A stretch of 64,000 nt of DNA, taken from contig NZ_MTAW01000240.1 of the NCBI RefSeq assembly GCF_002154725.1, forward strand, positions 1-64,000. The letters are read 5' to 3'. How positions within the stretch are numbered: the stretch's first letter is position 1; every line of letters starts with the position of its first letter. The DNA is from Nostoc sp. 106C. GTDB lineage: Bacteria > Cyanobacteriota > Cyanobacteriia > Cyanobacteriales > Nostocaceae. A program made the translations under genes and the position numbers. Of this stretch, positions 1 to 8,441 are shown piece after piece. Under the pieces are notes generated by a model that saw nothing but the letters and a program-made list of their open reading frames with translations, made no database searches and was not told the DNA's origin.

Positions 1-420
1 TCTCCGTATTTACTTATCTTCACATAGTTTGGTTTTTTCGTGCCTACTTACTTACAGATATAGCAAATTCTTAATGAAAATTACAGAAAGAGATTTTTGC
101 TGAAAATCTGTTATAAGCCTCTCCTGGAGCAAGCTACCCATGCTACTTATTACTACCCAGGGGAATCAGCGTATAAGCTATTGCCTTAAGTAGCTAAATT
201 ACTGACTTGCTCTCGTAGAATTGAGGCGAGTAAAATGTAACTGGCGTCAACAAACCATAGTCCTGCCTCATCCTTTCGTTCACCCTCAGCGATCTAAAGA
301 AAATTCTAAATTTACAAAGATTACAGCGTCAGGACAGCAGTAAATTATTGCTAATTTATTAGCCTTATTTGATAGTAGGAAAAATTAAAAATTATTGGCA
401 GTATACTAAAAAAATTTATT
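1..420. other. AT-rich intergenic region, no gene
   Basis: No open frame with convincing coding character was seen on either strand, and no tRNA or terminator stands out. It is the upstream region of the GT4 gene, and the last 60 bases before that gene are very AT-rich. A promoter is expected here but no clear -35/-10 pair could be assigned. Confidence 0.6.
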
Positions 421-1614
421 ATGGAACATATTTCACAACTGACAGCAAATGTTAGAGACAAAACTGCCTTACCAGATATTCTAGTTATAACTCGTAGCTT
501 CCTGCCAAAAGATGCTGTAATTAGTGAATATATATATAATCGTTGTCTCCAAGATCCAGAACGGGTAATTGTTCTAGCTGCTGGTTGCTCAGGTGATAAA
601 GTATTTGATCAAGCTCAAAAATTTCCTATTTACCGCTGGCCAATTACTAGAAATTTGAGTTTTCTCAATCCTTTCCTCAATCTTATCTATTCATTTGCAC
701 TAGCAATCAAACTATATTTTCGCTATCACTATCGCTATATTGAATGGGGTCACGGCTACGACTTTCCATCACTTTTGCTCCTAAGTTTTTTCTTACCTAT
801 TCGCTTTTTTATCTATCTTCACGGTAATGATATTCTTTGTGGTTTACGCAATCCTTTATGGCGATCGCTATTTAAATTGACACTTAAACGTGCTGAAGGG
901 ATTGTTTGTAACAGTTCCTTTACACAAGATTACCTCAGAGCTAGGTTTCGATTGGATACCCCTACCCACGTTATTAACCCGATGGTCAGGCCAGAGAAAT
1001 TTAGCCAAGTAACAAGTCAAGGTAATCTGGGCGATTTACGTACAAGTGTGCGCCAGATGTATAACATTCCAGAGACAGCAGTAGTTATTCTCTCGGTGGG
1101 ACAGCTTGTCAAGCATAAAAGCTTTAACCGTGTAATTGATAACCTACCGCTACTATTAACTGTTGGAGTCGATGTTCACTACATAATCTGTGGACAAGGC
1201 CCTTGTGAATCGGAACTTAAATCTCTGGCACACCGCTTGCGAGTCGATCAAAGGGTACACTTTGCTGGATATATCCCCGATCGCGAATTAGCTGACTATT
1301 ATGCAGCCTGCGATATATTTGCTATGCTCAATCTATTGGATACAAAAGCTAGCAGTATAGAGGGTTTTGGCATCGTTTACCTAGAGGCGAGTTACTTTGG
1401 TAAACCTGTAATTGCTTCTCGTTTAGGTAGTGTCATAGATGCAATTCAGCACGAAGAGAACGGCATACTGGTTAACCCTAATTCTGGCTATGAAGTTTTT
1501 CAAGCTTTTAATCGCTTGTGTAAAGACCAGCCGCTACGCGAACAACTTGGTCGTAAAGGTAAAGAATTAGCCAAACGCAAAACCTTTCACCGTTCTTTGT
1601 ACAAGTCGGAATGA
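421..1614 (+). CDS. GT4-family glycosyltransferase
   Basis: A 397-residue GT-B fold glycosyltransferase, likely using a nucleotide sugar to build an exopolysaccharide or cell-surface glycan at the cytoplasmic face of the membrane. The second half has the GT4 signatures: a VGQLVKHK strand near residue 225 where the donor-binding domain begins, and the EX7E motif EGFGIVYLE at residues 314-322. Residues 75-140 are hydrophobic and aromatic and may sit at the membrane. No other glycan gene adjoins it; the main cluster starts 18 kb away. The start is an ATG with no strong Shine-Dalgarno. The stop codon lies directly against a G-rich repeat tract, so the C terminus may have been set by repeat insertion. 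The sugar donor and acceptor cannot be told from sequence. Confidence 0.85.
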   Translation: MEHISQLTANVRDKTALPDILVITRSFLPKDAVISEYIYNRCLQDPERVIVLAAGCSGDKVFDQAQKFPIYRWPITRNLSFLNPFLNLIYSFALAIKLYFRYHYRYIEWGHGYDFPSLLLLSFFLPIRFFIYLHGNDILCGLRNPLWRSLFKLTLKRAEGIVCNSSFTQDYLRARFRLDTPTHVINPMVRPEKFSQVTSQGNLGDLRTSVRQMYNIPETAVVILSVGQLVKHKSFNRVIDNLPLLLTVGVDVHYIICGQGPCESELKSLAHRLRVDQRVHFAGYIPDRELADYYAACDIFAMLNLLDTKASSIEGFGIVYLEASYFGKPVIASRLGSVIDAIQHEENGILVNPNSGYEVFQAFNRLCKDQPLREQLGRKGKELAKRKTFHRSLYKSE

Positions 1615-1662
1615 GGGAGTGTGGGGAGTGTGGGAGAGGGTGGGGAGAAATGGGACAAGGGA
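1615..1662 (+). repeat. G-run tract, possible G-quadruplex
   Basis: At least six runs of three or four G separated by 1-5 bases begin right after the GT4 stop codon. The spacing fits a G-quadruplex-forming motif on the plus strand. Similar low-complexity purine tracts are common between genes in Nostoc-type genomes. Folding is inferred. Confidence 0.5.
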
Positions 1663-1699
1663 AAGGAGAAATAACTAATAAAACTTGCCCATTGCCTTT

Positions 1700-1717
1700 T
1701 GACAAATGACAAATGAC
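1700..1717. repeat. Heptanucleotide tandem repeat (TGACAAA)
   Basis: Two complete TGACAAA units plus a TGAC remainder. Related, partly degenerate copies occur at 9363-9393 and 34297-34314. Short tandemly repeated heptamers of this kind are typical of heterocystous cyanobacterial genomes. Confidence 0.55.
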
Positions 1718-1744
1718 CACTTTTCCCAGTCACGATAAACTGAT

Positions 1745-1957
1745 TCACCCGCCACCAACAATTGTCACAACTTCTAAGCGATCGCCTTGTTGCACTTTTG
1801 TTTGAGTCCAAAATTGGCGGTGTAAAATTTCGCCATTATACTCCACTGCTACCAAGCGAGGATTAAAACCAAGTTGTTGGAGTAAGTCGGGTAAAGGAGT
1901 TTGGGATGAACAGTTATGGCTCTCCCCATTTACCTGAAGTGTAATCTGATTAGACAT
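1745..1957 (-). CDS. thiS: Sulfur carrier protein ThiS
   Basis: A 70-residue beta-grasp protein that carries sulfur as a C-terminal thiocarboxylate for building the thiazole ring of thiamine. The C terminus VTIVGGG ends in the diglycine that ThiF-type enzymes adenylate and that is required for sulfur transfer. The LEVVTIVGGG ending and the internal EYNGEILHR stretch are typical of ThiS. It lies about 100 bases downstream of thiE on the same strand, so the two are probably cotranscribed. ThiG and ThiO, its usual partners, are not in the window. Confidence 0.92.
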   Translation of the reverse strand: MSNQITLQVNGESHNCSSQTPLPDLLQQLGFNPRLVAVEYNGEILHRQFWTQTKVQQGDRLEVVTIVGGG

Positions 1958-2058
1958 AAGCTGTCACAAATTCATTAAAAGCAATAGACAAGGTTGAGAA
2001 AATTCTGAGCAGCAAAACCTACTACTCAGAACTTTAGCGATTTTAAATTTTGAATTAT

Positions 2059-3114
2059 TCAAGACTCTGGTTTGATGCGATTCATTTGCGAGAGCAAATA
2101 TTGTGTCACTAGGGTGGGTTGTTCCGCTTGCATGAGCGATCGCACCACTGCTATACGGTCTGCACCAGCATCAATCACGTCATTAATATTATTTGCATCT
2201 ATTCCTCCAATCGCAAACCAGGGAATAGGGCAATTTTTGGCAGCATAGCTAACATATTCTAAGCCTGCTGCTGGCTTACCTGCCTTTGTTGGCGTTTCAT
2301 AAACTGGTCCCACACCAATATAATCAGCACCTTCCGTTATTGCTCCTTGCATTTCTTCAAAATTTGTGGTGGAACGTCCTATGAGGCGATGAGAACCAAG
2401 TAATTGTCTGGCGATATCAATGGGCATATCTTGCTGTCCTAGATGTACGCCATCCGCATCTACTGCCAAAGCTAAATCTACACGGTCATTGATAATGAAA
2501 AGAGCACCGTAGAGATGACATAGCTGTCGCAGTTTTTTCGCTTGTTCGAGACGGATAGCATCATCAGCGGTTTTGTCACGATATTGTAACAGAGTCAATC
2601 CACCTTTGAGTGCAGCTTCAACCGTTGTCAATAAATTTTCTGACGGTGAGGTAACTAAATATAGGCGCGATCGCCACAGCAGTTGATGGCGCTGATAACC
2701 CAATAAATTGCTTTCTAGATTATACACTTGATACCGCATTTGCTTAAATGCTTTACCCATCTCAGAATGATGAAGCTTGCCATATTCTTCCAGCACCCGC
2801 ATTGCTTCTTGCACCCGACAAAAGTTAGCTTGCAATAAGGCTTTAATGCTAGTACGTTGCTCCTCTTGTGGATGCGTTAGCTCTGTCCCTGCATCCCCTG
2901 GTGTATCTCGCGCTGCTCTCAGTTCAGCTGTATGCCAGTGAGCTATCTCTTGTCGCAGACGCTTGCATTCCCCAGTCAACTGAGCATTATTTAACCCAAA
3001 GCGACACCATTCCTCGATAATTCGCAAACCCTCACGAGCGCGGTCTAAATTAGCATCTAAAATGCGGTAAACCACTTGCTGCATCTGCTCTGTTTGGCTG
3101 TATGGCTCGACCAT
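2059..3114 (-). CDS. thiE: Thiamine-phosphate synthase ThiE (N-terminally extended)
   Basis: Joins HMP-pyrophosphate and thiazole phosphate to give thiamine phosphate. The C-terminal 200 residues are a ThiE TIM barrel: LLQYRDK for pyrophosphate binding, FIINDRVDLALAVDADGVHLGQQDM, then GRSTTNFEE and DYIGVGPVYETPTKAG. The first 150 residues are the helical extension found in cyanobacterial ThiE (REGLRIIEEWCRF, RVQEAMRVLEEYGKL). The start chosen is the ATG at 3114 (protein beginning MVEPYSQ), because conserved-looking sequence starts there. An in-frame ATG at 3177 would add 21 residues. It is divergent from the recombinase gene and probably cotranscribed with thiS. There is too little upstream space for a TPP riboswitch, and none was recognised. 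Confidence 0.92.
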   Translation of the reverse strand: MVEPYSQTEQMQQVVYRILDANLDRAREGLRIIEEWCRFGLNNAQLTGECKRLRQEIAHWHTAELRAARDTPGDAGTELTHPQEEQRTSIKALLQANFCRVQEAMRVLEEYGKLHHSEMGKAFKQMRYQVYNLESNLLGYQRHQLLWRSRLYLVTSPSENLLTTVEAALKGGLTLLQYRDKTADDAIRLEQAKKLRQLCHLYGALFIINDRVDLALAVDADGVHLGQQDMPIDIARQLLGSHRLIGRSTTNFEEMQGAITEGADYIGVGPVYETPTKAGKPAAGLEYVSYAAKNCPIPWFAIGGIDANNINDVIDAGADRIAVVRSLMQAEQPTLVTQYLLSQMNRIKPES

Positions 3115-3210
3115 TACAACAACCCCATTCCTGCTTTCATCAAAAGACGGAAAATCAATTATTCTAGTAATTGTCATTTATTAAATTGCTATATTTACTA
3201 GAAATTTACT

Positions 3211-4482
3211 ATGCACTCAAAACGTAAGAGTAGCAAGGATTCTATCAAATTAGCAGATATACGTGTCGGTTCTGATAAAGGTAGTTTAAGGCTACAGTTC
3301 AGCACTCGCATTAGCCAGCAGTTCTATAGCAAGCGACAAGCTTATAGAGGGTTGGGGAGAAGTGACACCCCAGAAAATTACCAATGGGCAAATCAAATAG
3401 CAGCACGGATACAAGCTGACATTGATCATCCTGATGGCGGTTTCTTTGATCCAACACTAGCTAAGTATCTGGAAATCAAGCAATTAACCACAATTACCCA
3501 GTTACACAATCTTAAACAACCACCTAAGCTTGGGGAATTATGGCATGAGTTTGTTGGCTGGAAATTGCAAACAAAGCAGATCCAAAAAACTACCTACAAA
3601 AAAAATTTTATTGTTTATACCAACTTGATTAAGGACTTTTTAGACTATAGCCTAAATCTTGATACTGCCAACAACTTGATTAAATATTTATTAGAAAAAA
3701 AAAGTAACTGTCAACAAATTAAAAAGCTGTTTGGTTTGCTGAGTCATATGTGTCAACGTGCTATAAGTAATCAGCAATTAACGGTAGATTATTTCTTAGA
3801 AATTAAAAAGACTTATACTATACCGAAAAAGTCTCAACAGCTATTAGAATCAAAAGATTATAGGGCTTATACTGTCCAAGAAAGAGATTTAATCATTGCA
3901 TCATTCAAAAATTCTGAGCAAGCCTCTATCAGACATGGTGCTGATTTAATCGAGTTTCTGTTTCTCACTGGTTGTAGACATGGTGAAGTGTTCGATTTGA
4001 AGTGGAAAAATCTTCAATTAGAGCAAGGTTGGATAATCTTTAAAGCATCCTTTGATAGCAGTGCTGGCATTACTAAAAATGCAAAAAATAATATTGAGAG
4101 GCTATTTAAAATGCAAGGCGTTAGTAGGCTTATTAATCTATTGAAAAGATTATATGGAAGTGGCAAGAGAGAAAATGAATTAGTTTTTAGAACTATCTCT
4201 GGCAAGCAATATTCAACTAATACACTTACGGATATATGGACAGGTAATACCGTCGAGGTTAGAGGTAAAGTCTACCACTATCCTGGTGTGGTAAAGAAAT
4301 TAGCACAAGAGAAAAAATTAGAATATTTAAAACCATGTTCTACACGTCACACTTTTATCAGCATCCAAGCTAATAATGGAGTTGACTTGAAACTCCTCGC
4401 TAATAGCTGTGGTAATAGCGTAGAGCATATTATTAAACATTACCTACATTTTGATCGGAATGCCAGGTTGAAAGATATCTAA
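3211..4482 (+). CDS. Tyrosine recombinase / phage-type integrase with altered active site
   Basis: A 423-residue site-specific recombinase. Residues 1-95 look like an arm-type DNA-binding domain, the middle like a core-binding SAM-like domain, and residues 215-420 like the catalytic domain. The first Arg is seen in TGCRHGEVFDLKW, the beta-hairpin Lys in GITKNAK, the second Arg in CSTRHTF, and the nucleophile Tyr in IIKHYLHF. The usual His of HxxR is Cys here, and the usual His/Trp position (normally LGH) reads CGN. Those two changes may reflect a divergent subfamily or lost activity. No excisionase, phage gene or tRNA target is nearby. The gene is monocistronic with its own terminator. Confidence 0.85.
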   Translation: MHSKRKSSKDSIKLADIRVGSDKGSLRLQFSTRISQQFYSKRQAYRGLGRSDTPENYQWANQIAARIQADIDHPDGGFFDPTLAKYLEIKQLTTITQLHNLKQPPKLGELWHEFVGWKLQTKQIQKTTYKKNFIVYTNLIKDFLDYSLNLDTANNLIKYLLEKKSNCQQIKKLFGLLSHMCQRAISNQQLTVDYFLEIKKTYTIPKKSQQLLESKDYRAYTVQERDLIIASFKNSEQASIRHGADLIEFLFLTGCRHGEVFDLKWKNLQLEQGWIIFKASFDSSAGITKNAKNNIERLFKMQGVSRLINLLKRLYGSGKRENELVFRTISGKQYSTNTLTDIWTGNTVEVRGKVYHYPGVVKKLAQEKKLEYLKPCSTRHTFISIQANNGVDLKLLANSCGNSVEHIIKHYLHFDRNARLKDI

Positions 4483-4515
4483 ATAGATTTATTTATGGTG
4501 TATGATAACACTACA

Positions 4516-4559
4516 ATAAGATTCCCAACTTCTCTAAAAACTTGGGAATCTTATTTTTT
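4516..4559 (+). terminator. Rho-independent terminator after the recombinase gene
   Basis: Perfect 13-base inverted repeat: ATAAGATTCCCAA at 4516-4528 pairs with 4542-4554, followed by TTTTTA. It lies 34 bases past the stop codon. Because the sulfate-binding gene on the other strand ends at 4598, it may act in both directions. Confidence 0.85.
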
Positions 4560-4597
4560 AAAAATCAATTAATTGGTTAGTAATGAAAATGGCTAAA

Positions 4598-5737
4598 TTA
4601 ACGTTGCCCACTTTGGATTTGGTCAAAAATTGCGCCATCATCGAAAAACTTCTTCTGGACACTATTCCAACCTCCTAGATCCCCAACCGTATACAGCCGT
4701 GAAATTTTGGGAAATTTGTTCTGTACTTCTTTGGACACAGTAGAGTTCACTGGACGAAACCCAACTTTGGCAAATTCACGTTGCGCTTCTGGAGTGAACA
4801 GAAATTTGACAAAAGCTTCAGCAACCGCTCGGTTACCGTGCTTATCCACATTCTTATCTACAACTGCTACTGGCGCATCTATAGAAATGTTAGTTGAGGG
4901 AACTTCGTAGGAAGTGTCTGTCTTACCTTGTTGTGCTGCTAAAATTACTTCGTTTTCGTAGTTGAGTAAAACATCCCCCTGACCTTTCTTATAAAAAGCA
5001 TCGCTGGATTCCCGTGCATCTTTAGGTAAAACAACGACATTTTTAAAGACCTGGGTAACAAAATTCCGAGCTTGGGTTTCATTACCACTATTCTTAGCGA
5101 TCGCTCCCCACAAAGCAAGGAAATTCCACCTAGCACCACCTGAAGTTTTGGGGTTAGCCGTCACAATCTTGACCCCTGGTTTGGCTAAATCAGACCAATT
5201 CTTGATCTTTTTCGGATTACCTGCACGGGTTTCTAGAGCAACTACAGAGTGAGTCACAATCGAGTTATTTGGATTCTCACGCTCCCAGCCAGGTTGAATT
5301 AAGCCTGCTTGCTCGATTTTTTTGGTATCCAGAGCCAATGCTAAAGCTACAACATCTGCTGGTAAACCATCAATTACAGCCCGAGTTTGTGAGCCAGAAC
5401 CACCATAGCTTTCGCGAACAACTATATCCTGACCTTTTTCCCGCTTCCATTTAGCTACAAATTGGGGAATTATCTTGTCATAAGCAGCCTTGGTAACTGC
5501 ATAGGAAACCAGAGTAATTTCAACTTTCTTACCATTTTGGCTGATTAGTTGTGTTTTCTGATTAATAGATGAAGTTTGAGAAGCAGTATTTGCTGCATAA
5601 ACAGGAATAAGAGTACTAAAACCCAACCCTGCTGCTAGCACTAGCACAGAGGTTTTAACTGAAGGCCGCTTTAGGGATGGAAATAGTTGCTGGACTGTAT
5701 CTAAAACTTGCAACTTTTGAGATGGCTTATGGGTCAT
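4598..5737 (-). CDS. Sulfate ABC transporter substrate-binding protein (first copy)
   Basis: A 379-residue periplasmic sulfate/thiosulfate-binding protein of the Sbp/CysP family. A long signal region with a hydrophobic stretch (SVLVLAAGLGFSTLIPVYA, about residues 31-49) precedes the mature domain. The Sbp signatures are EITLVSYAVTKAAY, ESYGGSGSQTRAVIDGLPADVV, TANPKTSGGARWNFLALWGA and YENEVILAAQQG. There is no lipobox, unlike the divergent paralogue at 6287, so it is probably soluble in the periplasm. It points away from the cysTW operon across a 549-base spacer and must share that permease or another one. Differences in affinity or expression condition are likely but not shown by sequence. 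Confidence 0.92.
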   Translation of the reverse strand: MTHKPSQKLQVLDTVQQLFPSLKRPSVKTSVLVLAAGLGFSTLIPVYAANTASQTSSINQKTQLISQNGKKVEITLVSYAVTKAAYDKIIPQFVAKWKREKGQDIVVRESYGGSGSQTRAVIDGLPADVVALALALDTKKIEQAGLIQPGWERENPNNSIVTHSVVALETRAGNPKKIKNWSDLAKPGVKIVTANPKTSGGARWNFLALWGAIAKNSGNETQARNFVTQVFKNVVVLPKDARESSDAFYKKGQGDVLLNYENEVILAAQQGKTDTSYEVPSTNISIDAPVAVVDKNVDKHGNRAVAEAFVKFLFTPEAQREFAKVGFRPVNSTVSKEVQNKFPKISRLYTVGDLGGWNSVQKKFFDDGAIFDQIQSGQR

Positions 5738-6223
5738 GGGGTCGTTAACAGCTGGTATATCAAATTAAACATCTAAAAATCTATCGAGATATAGTAGATG
5801 CTTTTAAAAAAGAGAGTATCAGAATGAAACAAGAAATATCAAGGGGTTTTTCCTTAAAAAATACAGTTTCTTTACCAAGAAAGGTGTGTATTTTTTATTT
5901 GCTCAAAATTTATAAATTAGGGATGAAGAGTAATAGGTAACGAAGATGAATCTCAGCCTTACTAAGTAGGCAATACAAATCAATACCAATTCTTTGCATA
6001 GCAACAATCTTAGAGAAAAAACTCTCTTCCAAATCAGCTATTAACCTGATAGTTTCCTGTTGAAATCCATAAACCTAATTATGATGATGTGATAAAAATT
6101 TGGAAATTATTTTACTCAGAGTAGTTTGAATTACCCATCAAACTGTTAAAATCACCATATTCTCTATCGAGAATATGCAGTTTTCCTCTTGCCTTTGATC
6201 AGGAATACCTGCAATTATCTTAT

Positions 6224-6245
6224 ATACCATGTATGTATACGGTAT
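6224..6245. promoter_or_regulatory. Inverted repeat ATACC-N12-GGTAT upstream of sbpA
   Basis: Five-base arms ATACC (6224-6228) and GGTAT (6241-6245) surround a spacer that itself contains the palindrome GTATAC. Size and position, about 40-60 bases before the ATG, fit a regulator site of the LysR type. The assignment is a guess from geometry. Confidence 0.3.
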
Positions 6246-6260
6246 TTCTATAGAATAACC
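6241..6260. promoter_or_regulatory. Twenty-base imperfect palindrome upstream of sbpA
   Basis: The centre TTCTATAGAA (6246-6255) is a perfect 10-base palindrome. Outer GGT and ACC also pair, so 8 of 10 positions are symmetric. It ends 26 bases before the start codon and could be an operator or overlap the -10 region. Confidence 0.35.
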
Positions 6261-6286
6261 GTAGATTTTGTAGAGGAGAATCTGGA

Positions 6287-7432
6287 ATGAGTCTGTGGCC
6301 ACGTCCCCTGAAGCGATCGCAACTGAGTATTGAGCGCATAATCACTCGATTCAGGCTAAATTCGCTTAAAGGCTTTGTATCGCTATTTTTGGCAGGGACA
6401 TTATTGAGTGTAGCTCTTGCCGCCTGCTCTGGTGGAAATGCTAATAATTCTGCCAGTGAAACCCCTGCGGCTAGTCCTGTTGCCGCCAACAAACAAAATG
6501 TTGAGATAACGCTTGTTTCCTTTGCTGTTACTAAAGCTGCACACGAAGCGATTATTCCTAAATTTGTAGAGAAATGGAAGCAAGAACATAACCAAACTAT
6601 CACTTTCAAGCAAAGCTATGGTGGGTCTGGTTCTCAGACTCGCGCTGTAATTGATGGTTTGGAAGCAGACGTTGTTCACTTAGCGCTGGCTGGAGATACC
6701 CAAAAGATTGAGAAAGCCGGACTAATTCAACCAGGATGGGAGAAAGAAGTTCCCAATGATGGCATTGTCTCCAAATCTGTAGCAGCATTAGTAACTCGTC
6801 CAGGCAATCCCAAAGGTATTAAGACTTGGGCTGATTTAGCAAAAGACGGTATAAAACTAATTACCGCCGATCCCAAAACCTCAGGAGTTGCGCGTTGGAA
6901 TTTCCTTGCCTTGTGGAATTCTGTTATTAAAACTGGTGGAGACGATGCTAAAGCGCTTGACTTTGTAACTAAAGTCTATAAAAATGTACCAATTTTGACT
7001 AAAGATGCACGTGAAGCTACAGATGCTTTCTTTAAACAAGGTCAAGGTGATGCCTTAATCAATTACGAAAACGAAATTGTTCTAGCAGAACAAAAGGGTG
7101 AGAAAGTAACTGCTGTTGTCCCTGATGTGAACATCTCCATCGATAATCCGATCGCCGTTGTAGATAAAAACGTTGACAAACACGGTACTCGTGAGGTCGC
7201 TGAAGGTTTTGTGAAATACCTCTATACTCCAGAAGCACAACAAGAATTTGCAAAATTAGGATTTAGACCTGTAGATGAGACAGTAGCAAATACTAAAGAA
7301 GTTGCAGATAAATTTCCAAAAGTGAAAACTCTGGGTACAGTTAAAGACTTCGGTGGATGGGATGCCATTAATAAGAAGTTCTTTGCAGACGGCGCAGTTT
7401 TCGATCAAATTCAAGCTAAAAACAAACGTTAA
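6287..7432 (+). CDS. sbpA: Sulfate ABC transporter substrate-binding lipoprotein
   Basis: A 381-residue sulfate-binding protein closely related to the divergent copy. It has a signal peptide and a lipobox-like LLSVALAACSGG (Cys near residue 47), so it should be anchored to the membrane as a lipoprotein. Conserved parts include EITLVSFAVTKAAHEAII, KQSYGGSGSQTRAVIDG, TADPKTSGVARWNFLALW and INYENEIVLAEQ. AGGAGA stands six bases before the ATG, a good ribosome site. It is the first gene of sbpA-cysT-cysW and delivers sulfate to that permease. A stem-loop separates it from cysT. Confidence 0.94.
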   Translation: MSLWPRPLKRSQLSIERIITRFRLNSLKGFVSLFLAGTLLSVALAACSGGNANNSASETPAASPVAANKQNVEITLVSFAVTKAAHEAIIPKFVEKWKQEHNQTITFKQSYGGSGSQTRAVIDGLEADVVHLALAGDTQKIEKAGLIQPGWEKEVPNDGIVSKSVAALVTRPGNPKGIKTWADLAKDGIKLITADPKTSGVARWNFLALWNSVIKTGGDDAKALDFVTKVYKNVPILTKDAREATDAFFKQGQGDALINYENEIVLAEQKGEKVTAVVPDVNISIDNPIAVVDKNVDKHGTREVAEGFVKYLYTPEAQQEFAKLGFRPVDETVANTKEVADKFPKVKTLGTVKDFGGWDAINKKFFADGAVFDQIQAKNKR

Positions 7433-7442
7433 TAGTTATTTC

Positions 7443-7483
7443 GTCATTAGTTAGTAGCAAAGAATTCGTCTCTAACTAATGAC
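7443..7483 (+). promoter_or_regulatory. Intercistronic stem-loop between sbpA and cysT
   Basis: GTCATTAGTTAG (7443-7454) pairs perfectly with 7472-7483, leaving a 17-base loop. No T-run follows, so it is not a standard terminator. Binding-protein genes often carry a 3' stem-loop that stabilises their mRNA or reduces read-through, giving more binding protein than permease. That role is inferred here. Confidence 0.5.
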
Positions 7484-7571
7484 TAACCATCAATACTCAG
7501 CAGTGCAATCACAGGAAACCTACCAAACTTGGGTTTTACAATTTTGAAATTTAACTTTTGCATTTTTGACT

Positions 7572-8441
7572 ATGGCCATATCTCCTTCTTTTGAAGTTGA
7601 CCGTAAAACTCCTGTCTGGAAGGCGTTCCTGCATCAGTTACGTCAAATTCCCTGGACCTGGCGCATTACTCTGGTATACCTAACAGTAATGTTGTTTGTC
7701 CCTATAGCAGCAATGTTTCTGAAAGCGAGTACAGAACCGCCAGCCAGATTCTGGGAAATAGCTACCAGTCCCTTAGCTCTAGCTACCTATAATGTCACCT
7801 TTGTCACCTCTTTATTAGCAGCTTTGCTCAATGGGGTATTTGGGACTCTAATTGCTTGGGTTTTGGTGCGCTACGACTTTCCCTTGAAACGCATCATTGA
7901 TGCCACAGTAGATTTACCTTTTGCGTTGCCAACCTCGGTAGCAGGGTTAACTTTGGCGACAGTTTACAGCGATAATGGCTGGATTGGTTCGCTATTAGCA
8001 CCGCTAGGGATTAAGGTATCTTTTACCCGTGCGGGGGTAGCAGTAGCAATGATCTTCATCTCGCTACCGTTTGTAGTCCGGACGGTGCAACCTGTGCTTC
8101 AAGAAATGGAACATGAAATTGAAGAAGCCGCTTGGTCTTTAGGTGCTTCTCAATGGCAAACTTTTTGGAAAGTCATTTTGCCACCATTATTTCCCACAAT
8201 TTTGACTGGTATTGCTTTGGGTTTCTCTCGTGCAGTGGGAGAGTATGGCTCGACTGTAATTATCTCTTCCAATACACCCTACCAAGATTTGATTGCACCT
8301 GTATTGATTTTCCAGCGGCTAGAGCAGTATGACTATTCTGGTGCAACTGTGATCGGCGTAGTTTTACTGGGAATTTCCTTGGTGCTGCTTTTGGCAATTA
8401 ATTTCTTACAAGCGTGGTCAAGAAGATATGACAGTAAATGA
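7572..8441 (+). CDS. cysT: Sulfate ABC transporter permease CysT
   Basis: A 289-residue inner-membrane permease with about six transmembrane segments; with CysW it forms the sulfate channel. The EAA loop that contacts the ATPase reads [27 protein letters not shown] (about residues 185-210), and [16 protein letters not shown] is typical of CysT. The start is the ATG at 7572 rather than the upstream TTG at 7566. No clear Shine-Dalgarno precedes it, which may add to low expression after the stem-loop. Its stop overlaps the cysW start by 14 bases, implying translational coupling. Confidence 0.93.
   Translation: MAISPSFEVDRKTPVWKAFLHQLRQIPWTWRITLVYLTVMLFVPIAAMFLKASTEPPARFWEIATSPLALATYNVTFVTSLLAALLNGVFGTLIAWVLVRYDFPLKRIIDATVDLPFALPTSVAGLTLATVYSDNGWIGSLLAPLGIKVSFTRAGVAVAMIFISLPFVVRTVQPVLQEMEHEIEEAAWSLGASQWQTFWKVILPPLFPTILTGIALGFSRAVGEYGSTVIISSNTPYQDLIAPVLIFQRLEQYDYSGATVIGVVLLGISLVLLLAINFLQAWSRRYDSK

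Larger units (their letters stand above)
5738..6286. promoter_or_regulatory. Divergent regulatory region between two sulfate-binding protein genes
   Basis: This 549-base spacer carries the upstream signals of both divergent sbp genes. The part next to sbpA holds two palindromes listed separately (6224-6245 and 6241-6260). No small ORF with coding character was seen. Sulfur-responsive control, for example by a LysR-type CysR/CysB-like regulator, is an inference from gene content. Confidence 0.5.

Noticed and set aside
1508-1811. Minus-strand frames over the GT4 end and thiS region
   Set aside because: They read through a low-complexity C-rich tract and overlap the real genes.
2059-3210. TPP riboswitch upstream of thiE
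   Set aside because: Only 96 bases separate thiE from the divergent recombinase gene and no TPP-box pattern was seen.
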